Assembly (NCBI RefSeq): GCF_024704835.1
Contig: NZ_JAMXBE010000004.1
Coordinates: forward strand, 310,001 to 374,000
Direction of reading: 5' to 3'
Origin: Parapedobacter tibetensis
GTDB taxonomy: Bacteria > Bacteroidota > Bacteroidia > Sphingobacteriales > Sphingobacteriaceae
DNA length: 64,000 nt
The notes below the pieces were generated by a model that saw only the letters and a program-made list of their open reading frames with translations, was not told the DNA's origin and searched no databases. The position numbers and the translations under genes are program-made. Positions 8,938 through 16,714 of this stretch are shown here, piece after piece (position 1 is the stretch's first letter; every line of letters begins with the position of its first letter).

Positions 8938-9100
8938 GCGTCATTGCGAGCAAGCGGGCTGAAATGAGTGTAGGAGCAACCAATCTTCCCTTCAAAGATG
9001 AGATTGGTTTTTATCAGCCCCGCCACTCAGTACTCGCCCCTGATAGAAATAATTCCTCAGGAGCTGCTTCGCGGGCGGCTCGCACTATTTTAACAACAAT
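8938..9100. repeat. Degenerate palindromic element between rplU and rpsF
   Basis: The 460-base gap between the divergent ribosomal operons holds a stretch beginning GCGTCATTGCGAGCAAGCG and ending near GGGCGGCTCGCAC, which are partly inverted. Inside, AACCAATCT (8978-8986) pairs with AGATTGGTT (9001-9009). It resembles the CATTGCGAG-type palindromic repeats known from many bacterial genomes, but is degenerate. No protein frame is convincing here. Confidence 0.5.
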
Positions 9101-9188
9101 TTCCTAAATCCGATTACCTAATTAAAAAGCGATAGCTCCCACAAACCTACAAGGCAGGTACCAGCCTAAAAATTAGTAAGGATACGGC

Positions 9189-9219
9189 TTTGATATCAAA
9201 AACATTATGCATAAATTTG
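9189..9219 (+). promoter_or_regulatory. Promoter of rpsF-rpsR-rplI
   Basis: TTTG (9189-9192), 19 bases, then TAAATTTG (9212-9219): a full match to the Bacteroidetes consensus, about 55 bases upstream of the rpsF ATG. Confidence 0.75.
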
Positions 9220-9274
9220 CATCCCGTTTTGAGACGGAGTAAATTATTAAATTTTTATCATTTTTAAACAAAGT

Positions 9275-9649
9275 ATGCAACAGTACGAAACCGTTATCAT
9301 TCTTACCCCGTTGCTTTCTGAGGAGGTTTCCAAGGAGACCGTTGCCAAATTCAAGAGCATCCTCACCGAAGGCGGAGCCGAAATTATCCATGAGGATAAT
9401 TGGGGTTTGAAAAAATTAGCGTATCCGATTGAGAAAAAAACAACCGGATTCTATCACCTAACAGAATTCAAGGCTCCAGGTGAATTAATCAGCAAACTGG
9501 AAATCGAATACAGGCGTGATGAGCGGATAATGCGTTTCCTGACGATCAAATTGGACAAACATGCCATTGCTTACAGTGAGAAGAAACGCAGTGGTGCTTT
9601 CAACAAGAAGAAGGCCGAAGGGCCCAAAGCAGAGGAGGTAGCAAACTAA
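9275..9649 (+). CDS. rpsF: Ribosomal protein S6
   Basis: A 124-residue S6 with the typical start MQQYETVIILTPLLSEE and the LKKLAYPIEKKTTGFY segment. It has a lysine- and alanine-rich C-terminal tail, as in other Bacteroidota. S6 binds S18 on the small subunit platform. Its stop overlaps the rpsR start (TAATG at 9647-9651), fitting equal production of the two partners. Confidence 0.96.
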   Translation: MQQYETVIILTPLLSEEVSKETVAKFKSILTEGGAEIIHEDNWGLKKLAYPIEKKTTGFYHLTEFKAPGELISKLEIEYRRDERIMRFLTIKLDKHAIAYSEKKRSGAFNKKKAEGPKAEEVAN

Positions 9650-9912
9650 TGGCAAACGAACAAATCCAATACGTGACTGCCCCCAAAGTGGAGGACACCC
9701 GTAAAAAATACTGTCGTTTCAAGAAAAATGGCATCCGATACATCGACTACAAAGACGCAAACTTCTTGTTGAAGTTCGTCAATGACCAAGGCAAGGTATT
9801 ACCCCGCCGTCTTACCGGCACTTCACTGAAGTTCCAACGCAAGGTAGCCCAAGCGGTAAAGCGTGCCCGTCATATCGGTCTATTGCCTTATGTTGCTGAT
9901 TCACTAAAATAG
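9649..9912 (+). CDS. rpsR: Ribosomal protein S18
   Basis: An 87-residue S18 with KKYCRFKKNGIRYIDYKD and the C-terminal LTGTSLKFQRKVAQAVKRA segment, of normal length. It forms a dimer with S6 in the 30S platform. The start is set by the TAATG overlap with rpsF. A GGAGG-rich spacer of 13 bases separates it from rplI. Confidence 0.97.
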   Translation: MANEQIQYVTAPKVEDTRKKYCRFKKNGIRYIDYKDANFLLKFVNDQGKVLPRRLTGTSLKFQRKVAQAVKRARHIGLLPYVADSLK

Positions 9913-9925
9913 GGAGGAAAACGAC

Positions 9926-10369
9926 ATGGAAGTAATCTTAAAGCAAGACATCAAGAAGCTTGGTGAAAAAGACGACATTGTAACCGTAAAACCCGGTTAT
10001 GGCCGTAATTACCTCATCCCGCAAGGATATGCCACCATGGCTACCGAATCGGCTAAAAAGGTATTGGCTGAGAATATCCGTCAAGCACAATTCAAGCAAG
10101 ATAAAATTAAGAAGGATGCTACCGATTTAGCTACTAAATTGGAAGGTTTGAAACTGACCATCGGCGCCAAAGCAGGTGAAACCGGAAAGATTTTCGGTTC
10201 GGTGAATAGTATTCAAGTAGCAGACGCTTTGAAAAAGCAAGGTTTCGATGTAGATCGCCGTCGTATCACCTTCGAAGAAGATCCCAAGGTATTGGGTGAA
10301 TATTTAGCAAACCTGAATCTCCATAAAGAAGTGAAGGTGCAAGTTCCTTTCGAAGTTGTTGCTGAATAA
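9926..10369 (+). CDS. rplI: Ribosomal protein L9
   Basis: A 147-residue L9 of normal length. The N-terminal domain starts MEVILKQDIKKLGEKDD with VKPGYGRNYLIPQGYA; a long helix (about 40-75) links to a C-terminal domain with GKIFGSVNS. It stabilises the ribosome and helps hold the reading frame. It is the last gene of the rpsF operon and is followed by a strong terminator at 10397-10430. Confidence 0.97.
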   Translation: MEVILKQDIKKLGEKDDIVTVKPGYGRNYLIPQGYATMATESAKKVLAENIRQAQFKQDKIKKDATDLATKLEGLKLTIGAKAGETGKIFGSVNSIQVADALKKQGFDVDRRRITFEEDPKVLGEYLANLNLHKEVKVQVPFEVVAE

Positions 10370-10396
10370 GCGGTAGCTAACAAGGATAAGATAGCA

Positions 10397-10430
10397 ACAG
10401 GTAGGCCATGGCGCCTACCTGTTTTTTTTT
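10397..10430 (+). terminator. Rho-independent terminator after rplI
   Basis: A perfect 10-base stem, ACAGGTAGGC (10397-10406) with GCCTACCTGT (10413-10422), a six-base loop and a run of nine T. It marks the end of the ribosomal operon and the left border of the accessory region. Confidence 0.93.
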
Positions 10431-10498
10431 GCCTCCCGTGAATCTAAGGTAGCACCAGTTTACACAAAGATTTAAAGGCTCCCCATCTTGGATGAGGT

Positions 10499-12022
10499 TT
10501 AGACCTCCTTCACGAGGTATTCGGCTACATGGCGATCCGCGGAAGAAAAGGAAATACCGATAGCCAGTTTTTTGCGCCCGTCGGCGCCGTAAGGCTGCAG
10601 GTAGTTTTTGGCAATGACCTGATCCAATGCTTCCTGCGCCGTGCCGTCCAGTTTCAGTTCAATCACATAGATATAATCATCCGTCTTCACCAGCACGTCG
10701 CAGCGGCCCTTGGCGCTGTGTACTTCCGTATACACCTCCACCCCGGCCAGCTTGAACACCAATACCGTGATGATGGTAAAAATCGACTCCGTGTCGGCGT
10801 TCCAATGGTCGTACGGCACCTCGCCTATCAAGCCGTTCAGTGCGGCCACGGTCCGTTCCACGTCTCCCGCCACCAGCGACCGACGCAGGGCGGTCACCAA
10901 CGACAGCGAGTCGGTGATCTCCGATTCACGGTAGGTATTCAGCAAACCATCCAATAGGCTCTGCCGCACCTCCTGGTTCGGGTAGCCCAGCGTACACAAT
11001 TGGCCATCCAGTTCCTTTATCGTCAGGTAACCCGTCTGGAACAGCAACGAGGCCATGTTCAGCCTATCCGTATTGAAGTCCGCCAGGGTATTGAGCGACA
11101 CCTCCACGCCATCCATGTCGCCCAGTTTACGCTGTTTGAGCTGTTCGAAGAGGAACGTCGGTGTACCCGTGGTGAACCAGTAGTTCATGAATGCACGCCC
11201 CTTCATCAGGTTTAGCAATGAAAATGGGTTGTACAGGCGTTTGTCTTCTCCCCACGAATACCCATTGTACCATTTCCGGATCTGTTCAATTACATCAGGA
11301 TATTCGCTTTCCATGCTTCCGATCTCTTCGGCGAATACGGTTTCCAGTTCCGCCTGCGTAATGCCGACCAGCGAATGGAAGTTGCGGTCTATCGTAATGT
11401 CCTCCAGGTTGTTCAGGTCGGAGAAAATGCTCACCCGGCTGAAGCGGCTCACGCCAGTGATGAACAGCAGGCGGATTTGTCCGTCGCGCCCCTTCAGTAT
11501 CGAATAGAAGCTCTTCATCACGGAGCGGTTCGCTTCCAGCTGATCCGTATCATGCAGGAAGTCGATCAGTGGCTTGTCGTACTCGTCAATCAAAAGCACC
11601 ACTTGGCCAATTCCAGCAGCAGTCCTTTCAATCAACTCGCGGAACATGCCTTGCAACGTCTTCGCCTCAAGCGCCACACCCACCAGCCCGGCATTGCGCG
11701 TCAATTCAATTTTCAGTGCTTCTTCGAGACCCACCTCTTTGTATGGGATCTCCGCAAAGTTGAAGTGGATCACCGGGTTAGTCTTCGACCAATCCCATTG
11801 ATTATGTATCCACAGCCCCTCGAACAGTGTTTTGCTTCCTTTGAACAACTCCTCAATGGTATCCACCAGCAGGCTCTTGCCGAAGCGGCGCGGACGGCTA
11901 AGAAAGTAATATTTACCGGTTTCCACCACGTGGTGGATGATTTCGGTCTTGTCGACGTATATGTAGCCACCCTCCCGGATTTCCCGGAAGGATTGCATGC
12001 CGATGGGGTATTTCCTGATCAT
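10499..12022 (-). CDS. AAA-ATPase-like / PDDEXK nuclease-like protein
   Basis: A 507-residue protein of the AAA-ATPase_like plus PDDEXK_9 group that is highly multiplied in Bacteroidota and other anaerobes. The N terminus has YPIGMQSFREIREGGY and YVDKT, the P-loop is RPRRFGKSL near residues 41-49, and LLIDEYDKPLIDFL near 140-155 is the Walker B-like segment. The C-terminal nuclease-like part has CDVLVKTDDYIYVIELKLDG (D then ELK) near 437-456. The function is unknown; mobile-element or defence links are suspected. Base composition is visibly more GC-rich than the neighbours, hinting at a different history. A remnant of a second copy lies at 13962-14022, and a tandem-repeat array lies just upstream of its start. 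Confidence 0.88.
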   Translation of the reverse strand: MIRKYPIGMQSFREIREGGYIYVDKTEIIHHVVETGKYYFLSRPRRFGKSLLVDTIEELFKGSKTLFEGLWIHNQWDWSKTNPVIHFNFAEIPYKEVGLEEALKIELTRNAGLVGVALEAKTLQGMFRELIERTAAGIGQVVLLIDEYDKPLIDFLHDTDQLEANRSVMKSFYSILKGRDGQIRLLFITGVSRFSRVSIFSDLNNLEDITIDRNFHSLVGITQAELETVFAEEIGSMESEYPDVIEQIRKWYNGYSWGEDKRLYNPFSLLNLMKGRAFMNYWFTTGTPTFLFEQLKQRKLGDMDGVEVSLNTLADFNTDRLNMASLLFQTGYLTIKELDGQLCTLGYPNQEVRQSLLDGLLNTYRESEITDSLSLVTALRRSLVAGDVERTVAALNGLIGEVPYDHWNADTESIFTIITVLVFKLAGVEVYTEVHSAKGRCDVLVKTDDYIYVIELKLDGTAQEALDQVIAKNYLQPYGADGRKKLAIGISFSSADRHVAEYLVKEV

Positions 12023-12119
12023 GTGGCTAAGATAACGAAAAGCCGCGATAATCCCGATGACAGCGAGGGATGCTCCGCAGTATTGATGGAACGCTCCGTG
12101 GTATCATGGAACGGCTCAA

Positions 12120-12725
12120 GGGTACCGCTGATTCACCGTATCGTTGCTCACGGACACCATATGGTTTACAGCGAACCCTACACCGCGTCTATTGGCCACC
12201 GTTCAGGGGCTAATGGCCACCACTCGGTTCACAGTGAACACTATACCGGGTCTATTGGTCACCGTTCAGGGGCTACTGGCCACCATACGGTTTACAGCGA
12301 ACTCTACACCGGGTCTATTGGCCACCGTTCAGGGGCTACTGGCCACCATACGGTTTGCAGTGAACACTATACCGGGTCTATTGGCTACCATATGGTTTTC
12401 GGTGAACACTATAACGGATCTATTGGCCACAGTTTAGGGGCTAATAGGCCACCATATGGTTTTCGGTGAACACTATACCGGGTCTATTGGCCACAGTTTA
12501 GGGGCTAATGGCCACCATATGGTTTTCGGTGAACACTATACCGGGTCTATTGGCCACTGTTTAGGGGCTAATGGCCACCATATGGTTTACGGTGAACACT
12601 ATACCGGATCTATTGGCCACTGTTTAAGGGCTAATGGCGACCATATGGTTTGCAGTGAACCCCATACCTGGTCTACTTGGCCGCCGTTTAGGGGCCAATG
12701 ACCACCATACGGTATCCGTGAGACC
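12120..12725. repeat. Tandem array of a 63-bp unit
   Basis: About nine to ten copies of a 63-bp unit containing CTATACCGGGTCTATTGGCC and CACCATATGGTTT. The ATTGG landmark recurs at 12191, 12254, 12317, 12380, 12422, 12486, 12549, 12612 and (as CTTGG) 12676. Steps are 63 except one of 42, where exactly one 21-bp third is lost, and one of 64, from a single inserted base. The unit is 3 x 21 bp and its first two thirds (CTATTGGCCAC and CTAATGGCCAC) are related, so the array grew from a 21-bp motif. Many copies contain the perfect palindrome ACCATATGGT. There are no unique spacers, so it is not CRISPR. It begins about 100 bp upstream of the AAA-ATPase start. Confidence 0.92.
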
Positions 12726-12726
12726 C

Positions 12727-13026
12727 TATACGGGGTTTGAAGGCTTTTTTTCTTACCAATTATTTGGAATGCACCCTTGTTTATTCATGTGATGTGTAAA
12801 TCTAACCGGCGTATGGCGGAATTATGAGGAAAACCCGCCTTATGTCATTTGAATATGCGCAAAGACAGCTAAAGTTAATTGTGCGGTTCCCGGAAACCCC
12901 ATATGGCCTCCTGAATTAAAAAATCGAAAACCTCAAGGTCTCGGATTGAGTCCATACTAAAGCGTATCTTAAGCGTTTAAAGTAAAACAGATGGAAGTGT
13001 GAAGAACACGTCATAATTTTTTCGGA
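12727..13026. other. Spacer with no recognised gene
   Basis: Between the repeat array and the toxin-antitoxin promoter I see no protein frame, RNA gene or strong hairpin. A short piece, AAAACCTCAAGG near 12935, faintly resembles the arm of the palindromic intergenic element. Confidence 0.4.
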
Positions 13027-13058
13027 TTTGCTTTTGAAAGCATATTTATTTAATTTTG
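13027..13058 (+). promoter_or_regulatory. Promoter of the decayed toxin-antitoxin pair
   Basis: TTTG (13027-13030), 20 bases, then TAATTTTG (13051-13058), matching the Bacteroidetes consensus. An AGGAG ribosome-binding site at 13070-13074 precedes the ATG at 13077. Promoter and ribosome-binding site thus survive although both genes are broken. Confidence 0.6.
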
Positions 13059-13076
13059 GAATTAAAATCAGGAGTT

Positions 13077-13306
13077 ATGGCAACGATCATAGAAAGTGAG
13101 ATGCTCAATTACTTTACCCAGTTGAACGACGCTGAAAAAAATCGGTTGTCCAGATGCTGAAAACCTTTATTAAAAGTCGTAAAGAACCGGCTCAGCCTAT
13201 TAGCATTGAAAAGTACAATGCCGAGCTAAGGGAAGCGGAGGCCGAATATGAAAAAGGCGATTATGTGACACATGAGCAATTGTTAAAAACTATCCAAACG
13301 TGGTAG
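13077..13306 (+). pseudogene. Frameshifted antitoxin of a ParDE/RelBE-type pair
   Basis: The frame from ATG 13077 encodes MATIIESEMLNYFTQLNDAEKN and hits TGA at 13158-13160. One base shifted, the frame continues VQMLKTFIKSRKEPAQ and then a Glu/Tyr-rich stretch to TAG at 13304-13306. Joined, the two parts make one small antitoxin-like protein of about 76 residues. A single lost base near 13147-13150 explains the break. The stop overlaps the GTG of the toxin gene, as in intact modules. The assignment rests on size, overlap and the toxin partner; no DNA-binding fold is obvious. Confidence 0.65.
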
Positions 13307-13601
13307 ATAAGCCTGCCCGAATTGTCTGGACGAAAATGGCACAAGGCCATTTGAAGCAGGCTTTTGAACACATCAGCGAAGATTCTCCTCAAAACGCATT
13401 AAAAGTGGTGGCTGATATTGCCAGTACTATTGAAAAAGCAGCGGAGTACCCAGATGCTTATGCCCCGGATAAATTAAAACTTGAAAACGATGGCACATTC
13501 CGGGCATTTGAAATCTCATGTTGGCTTCATATCGTTATTCGAAGGGAGTATTGCGAGTTTTACGAGTCAGGCACACCAAGATGAAACCCAAATATCATTA
13601 G
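13300..13601 (+). pseudogene. Frameshifted RelE/ParE-family toxin
   Basis: From GTG 13300 the frame gives VWTKMAQGHLKQAFEHISED and APDKLKLENDGTFRAFEIS, which fits the RelE/ParE superfamily. The same frame then runs into an unrelated tail and stops at 13582-13584. In another frame the DNA reads SYRYSKGVLRVLRVRHTK to TAG at 13599-13601, which is the expected ParE C terminus with its conserved RxLRVRHTK ending. A shift near 13520 therefore splits the toxin. ParE toxins poison gyrase and RelE toxins cut mRNA; this copy lacks an intact C terminus and should be inactive. Confidence 0.72.
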
Positions 13602-13712
13602 TTTTTAAAGTAACCCATCTCCGTATAGAACGGGTTCGTTGAGGCGTAGACCAATACTGTTTAGACGTTGAAATAGGAGCCGACCGGGCAATCGTTATTG
13701 CCGTCGCCGGTC

Positions 13713-13806
13713 ACCATACAGATCACTAACCCAGGCGCAATTACTTTTGAAAATTCTTTGGGAATAGCTACCGTAACTGATCTCGGCAGCAACCAATTTT
13801 ACCCCA
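13713..13806 (+). pseudogene. Fragment resembling the C-terminal domain of the astacin-like protein
   Basis: The translated stretch GAITFENSLGIATVTDLGSN resembles AGTVSLDNATGIATLTALGN in the astacin-like lipoprotein encoded at 17703-19109. No start, signal peptide or continuing domain is present. I read it as a scrap of a related secreted protein. The similarity is short, so the call is tentative. Confidence 0.35.
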
Positions 13807-13961
13807 CGCTGGAAGAAAAGATGATTGAAGGCCGTAGGCTCGGCAATCCGGAACCGAAAAATGGGACTGTGCGAAAGAGAGATGGTCTCGCTGATGACCC
13901 TGTTCCATTACGGCTGGATGGAAGTTGGATGATGGTTACTTTGGGATACATAACAATCTGG

Positions 13962-14022
13962 CTAGACCTCCTTCATGAGGTATTCGGCCACTTCGCGGTT
14001 TTCGGAAGAAAAGGAAATACCG
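13962..14022 (-). pseudogene. 3'-end remnant of a second AAA-ATPase/PDDEXK gene
   Basis: On the minus strand this reads GISFSSENREVAEYLMKEV followed by a stop. The intact gene at 10499-12022 ends GISFSSADRHVAEYLVKEV and stop. The DNA is also clearly similar (both begin TAGACCTCCTTCA on the plus strand). Similarity ends abruptly after about 61 bases. It is the last part of a deleted paralogue. Confidence 0.8.
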
Positions 14023-14075
14023 AGGCCATCGCTTAATAAATGGCTCCCTTCAATTGTGATACAGAAATTTATAAA

Positions 14076-15179
14076 TCACTTCGGCAATTCCACAAGTTCA
14101 TAATTCGTGCTGCGACCACCTTGTTCTTCCTGTCGTAAAATCCCCTTTTCTATCAGGTCTTTTATATCCCGTAATGCTGTGTCCGGTGAGCATTTGGCTA
14201 TTTTTGCCCATTTTGAAGATTTTAATTTCCCATCAAATCCATCTAATAGTTTGTTCAATACCAATCGTTGCCTTTCATTCAATGGTGTATGTTCGTGTAT
14301 TTTCCAAAATTCTGCTTTATGAACTACCTGCTGTAACGTATTTTCCGTTTCTAGCAAGGCATTTTTCAGGCAATGCAGGAACCATTCTAACCACTCTGTA
14401 ATATCTCCGCTACTATGTTGAACCTTTTGCAACACTTCATAGTACCTTTTGCGTTCCACCAGGATTTGGCTCGACATACTATAAAAACGCTCCGGACTTT
14501 CGTCTGCCCGGGCAAGCAATAAATCTGAAATCGCCCTTGCTATCCTGCCGTTACCGTCGTCAAAGGGGTGAATAATAATAAACCAAAAGTGAGCAATGGC
14601 GGCTTTTAACACCATATCCATTTTTAGGTCACTATTTAACCAATCAAGAAACTTGTCCATTTCTTCATTTACAAATTCACTAGGCACTGCTTCGTAGTGG
14701 ATTTTTTCTTTTCCCATAGCTCCCGAAACCACCTGCATTTCTCCAGTACGGTAGTGCCCTACTTCAATTTTATACATCCCACTATGTCCTGCTGGAAACA
14801 AAGCCGAATGCCAACCGAACAACCTATCTTCTGTCAATGGTTGTAAATATTTTTGGGTAGCATCCAACATCATTTCCACTACTCCCTCCACATTCCTGTC
14901 TGTCAGCACCAAGCCAGCCACATCCAGTCCCAAACGCCTTGCTATGGAAGAACGTACCTGCTCATAGTTTAGCTGTTCACCCTCTATCTCCGAAGATTTT
15001 ACCACATCAAGCGTAAGCGTGGTAAGATTAGCTTCTTCCTGCATCGAAAACCCTAACGAACTCATCTGTCCTGCAATTTTTCCCTGCAAGTGGCGAACTT
15101 CTCCAAACACCATGTTGAGGGCCTTGTCCTGCCAGATAAAATCAGTCCAGTTCTTATTTTGATAAATATACTTTGCCAT
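14076..15179 (-). CDS. Fic/DOC family protein with self-inhibition motif and winged helix
   Basis: A 367-residue Fic protein. The N-terminal DUF4172-like region holds the inhibitory motif S62xxxE66G67 (within KSSEIEGE), typical of class II Fic proteins. The catalytic motif HPFDDGNGR is at residues 204-212, so AMP transfer from ATP to a target protein is predicted. A winged-helix domain fills about residues 300-365. The ORF can be extended eight codons upstream, but the -7 promoter box lies in that extension, so I use the ATG at 15177-15179. Three copies of a GCCGCAA motif surround the promoter, suggesting self-regulation through the winged helix. The target is unknown. Confidence 0.9.
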   Translation of the reverse strand: MAKYIYQNKNWTDFIWQDKALNMVFGEVRHLQGKIAGQMSSLGFSMQEEANLTTLTLDVVKSSEIEGEQLNYEQVRSSIARRLGLDVAGLVLTDRNVEGVVEMMLDATQKYLQPLTEDRLFGWHSALFPAGHSGMYKIEVGHYRTGEMQVVSGAMGKEKIHYEAVPSEFVNEEMDKFLDWLNSDLKMDMVLKAAIAHFWFIIIHPFDDGNGRIARAISDLLLARADESPERFYSMSSQILVERKRYYEVLQKVQHSSGDITEWLEWFLHCLKNALLETENTLQQVVHKAEFWKIHEHTPLNERQRLVLNKLLDGFDGKLKSSKWAKIAKCSPDTALRDIKDLIEKGILRQEEQGGRSTNYELVELPK

Positions 15180-15194
15180 TGCCAAATGTTTTCC

Positions 15195-15258
15195 TTGCGG
15201 CAAATATACGAGTTATTCGCCGCAAAAATACGGGAAATAAGTTTTTATTCGCCGCAAA
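15195..15258 (-). promoter_or_regulatory. Promoter and operator-like repeats of the Fic gene
   Basis: The minus strand has TATATTTG (15201-15208), a -7 box. The 14-bp sequence TTATTCGCCGCAAA occurs twice on the plus strand, at 15213-15226 and 15245-15258, starting 32 bp apart (about three helix turns). The same core is inverted as TTGCGGC at 15195-15201, next to the -7 box. The arrangement fits a repressor or self-regulation site. Confidence 0.6.
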
Positions 15259-15298
15259 TTATCTATGGATGCTACCGATTTTGCTACTCAATTGGAAG

Positions 15299-16261
15299 TT
15301 AAAACCGCTTAACCACATTAAACCCCAAACCATCATGGCCATTAGGAATAGATATACGCTGAAATCCCCATCGTACCGCCCTTTCTTTTCTCGGCTTATT
15401 GGCAATCAGATTCCACGAGCTCAATATCATGGTAGCGGTGCCCAAACCGATATTAAGCAGGGAGACATTGCGCTGTCCCACATTCATATAGGGCTCATCA
15501 TATATATTCATCTCCTCTTCCGGATACTCGGCGATACCTAGTGTAATCTGGGCGGCACCACTTGCCAAACCAATCCATGGGACTACCCGGTTGTCTGTCC
15601 CGCGGCCGATTTGGATGGCATTGATTGTGGTAAATGAAAGGTTTGCGCCGCTGAGCAGTGCCGAACTCATGCCATAACCTTTTGAAACATGGTTTTTATC
15701 GTCATATACGATGGTTACACCTCCGTAGGAGGGTTGAATCATCGCACATTCCATTTTGGTGAGCCCGCTTGATGCGATCCAGTTGTCGACTGCAGGGTCC
15801 TGCATGTCGAGTATCTTCTCATATTTGTACTTCTTGTTTATTGCTTCGGCTACTCCCCGTCCCGCCGTCTGTTCAATCAGATATCCCACGGCGCATATCT
15901 GACCATCCTTATCAATAAAGCATGGTTTCCGTTCATTCACATAATCGTAATTTCTCGGAAATACACCTGTTGTGCGATAAGTGTGCAGCAGACCCAGCAT
16001 CAGCTGCCTTTTTTCCCGGAGTTCCGAGGGTAGTGTAGAAACGTCTGCATCCCAGAGTATGTTTTCGACATATGCTAGATGCGTGCCGATGCGTAGGTCT
16101 TCGTCCGTTTCAGCAGTTGGTCCTTTTGCATACCTATCCTCGAAGCTGACGTCGCCAAGAATGGCATTTACGGATTGATCCATGTCTCCTTTGGAATTTT
16201 TGTTGTGCACCCACAATGCACTTGCAAATGCCAGTGCAAGTAAAAAGGTTAAGATTTTCAT
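15299..16261 (-). CDS. Secreted protein of unknown function
   Basis: A 320-residue protein with an N-terminal signal peptide or anchor (MKILTFLLALAFASALWV). The middle has a conserved-looking segment with RKPCFIDKDGQICAVGYL and later IASSGLTKMECAMIQPSYGG, which I recall from uncharacterised Bacteroidota proteins but cannot name. The last 150 residues alternate short hydrophobic and glycine-rich stretches that may be membrane-associated. A truncated, mutated copy of its first part lies at 19651-20020, together with its upstream DNA. No function is proposed. Confidence 0.7.
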   Translation of the reverse strand: MKILTFLLALAFASALWVHNKNSKGDMDQSVNAILGDVSFEDRYAKGPTAETDEDLRIGTHLAYVENILWDADVSTLPSELREKRQLMLGLLHTYRTTGVFPRNYDYVNERKPCFIDKDGQICAVGYLIEQTAGRGVAEAINKKYKYEKILDMQDPAVDNWIASSGLTKMECAMIQPSYGGVTIVYDDKNHVSKGYGMSSALLSGANLSFTTINAIQIGRGTDNRVVPWIGLASGAAQITLGIAEYPEEEMNIYDEPYMNVGQRNVSLLNIGLGTATMILSSWNLIANKPRKERAVRWGFQRISIPNGHDGLGFNVVKRF

Positions 16262-16714
16262 AATCGTATTGTTTTTGATTAGTTTATTTATTGGATAGAA
16301 CGACAGGAGGATTTATTTCGCTACAATACGTGATTGTGGTGACCGGATTTGGTTCGAGAAGTGAATTAAGCTAAAATCAGCTAACAACGATGAGTTAAAT
16401 AAAACGGATCCATATACAAGTCAATTAGCCAAAACAAAAAACAGCAAAACTGAGTTTGCTGCTCTTTTGTCCGAATTTATTGTGAATAAATTGTCGAATA
16501 AGGTTAATATATTGTTCTCCAATTCCAATTAAGCAGGTCAAAAACGAAATATCCTTGTTTATATTAAAATAATTACCAAACTTAGAGCTCATAATGAATC
16601 TTTATAAAACCAACGATCATGCAAAGAAAATTCGTTCAATATCTAACCGTCGTAATATCTATCTTAATTCATGCTTAATTCATGGCAACGCTCGACGAGT
16701 AAAATGTATACAGC
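16262..16714. other. Divergent spacer upstream of two secreted-protein genes
   Basis: The part from 16262 to about 16475 is repeated at 20021-20190 (with about 50 bases missing there). It includes a hairpin CAGCAAA (16442-16448) with TTTGCTG (16455-16461). The remainder up to the GTG at 16715 is AT-rich; I see no full promoter match. Confidence 0.5.

Noticed and set aside
11375-12469. A long plus-strand open frame of 364 codons running from inside the AAA-ATPase gene into the repeat array
   Set aside because: Its first half is antisense to a well-supported gene, and its second half is open only because the repeat unit is a multiple of three without stops. It has no recognised domain or start signal.
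12120-12725. CRISPR array
   Set aside because: The units are contiguous 63-bp repeats without unique spacers and no cas gene is near.
13698-14036. An intact 112-codon gene on the plus strand
   Set aside because: It is a chance join of a scrap of a secreted protein and the antisense of an AAA-ATPase remnant, with no coherent product.
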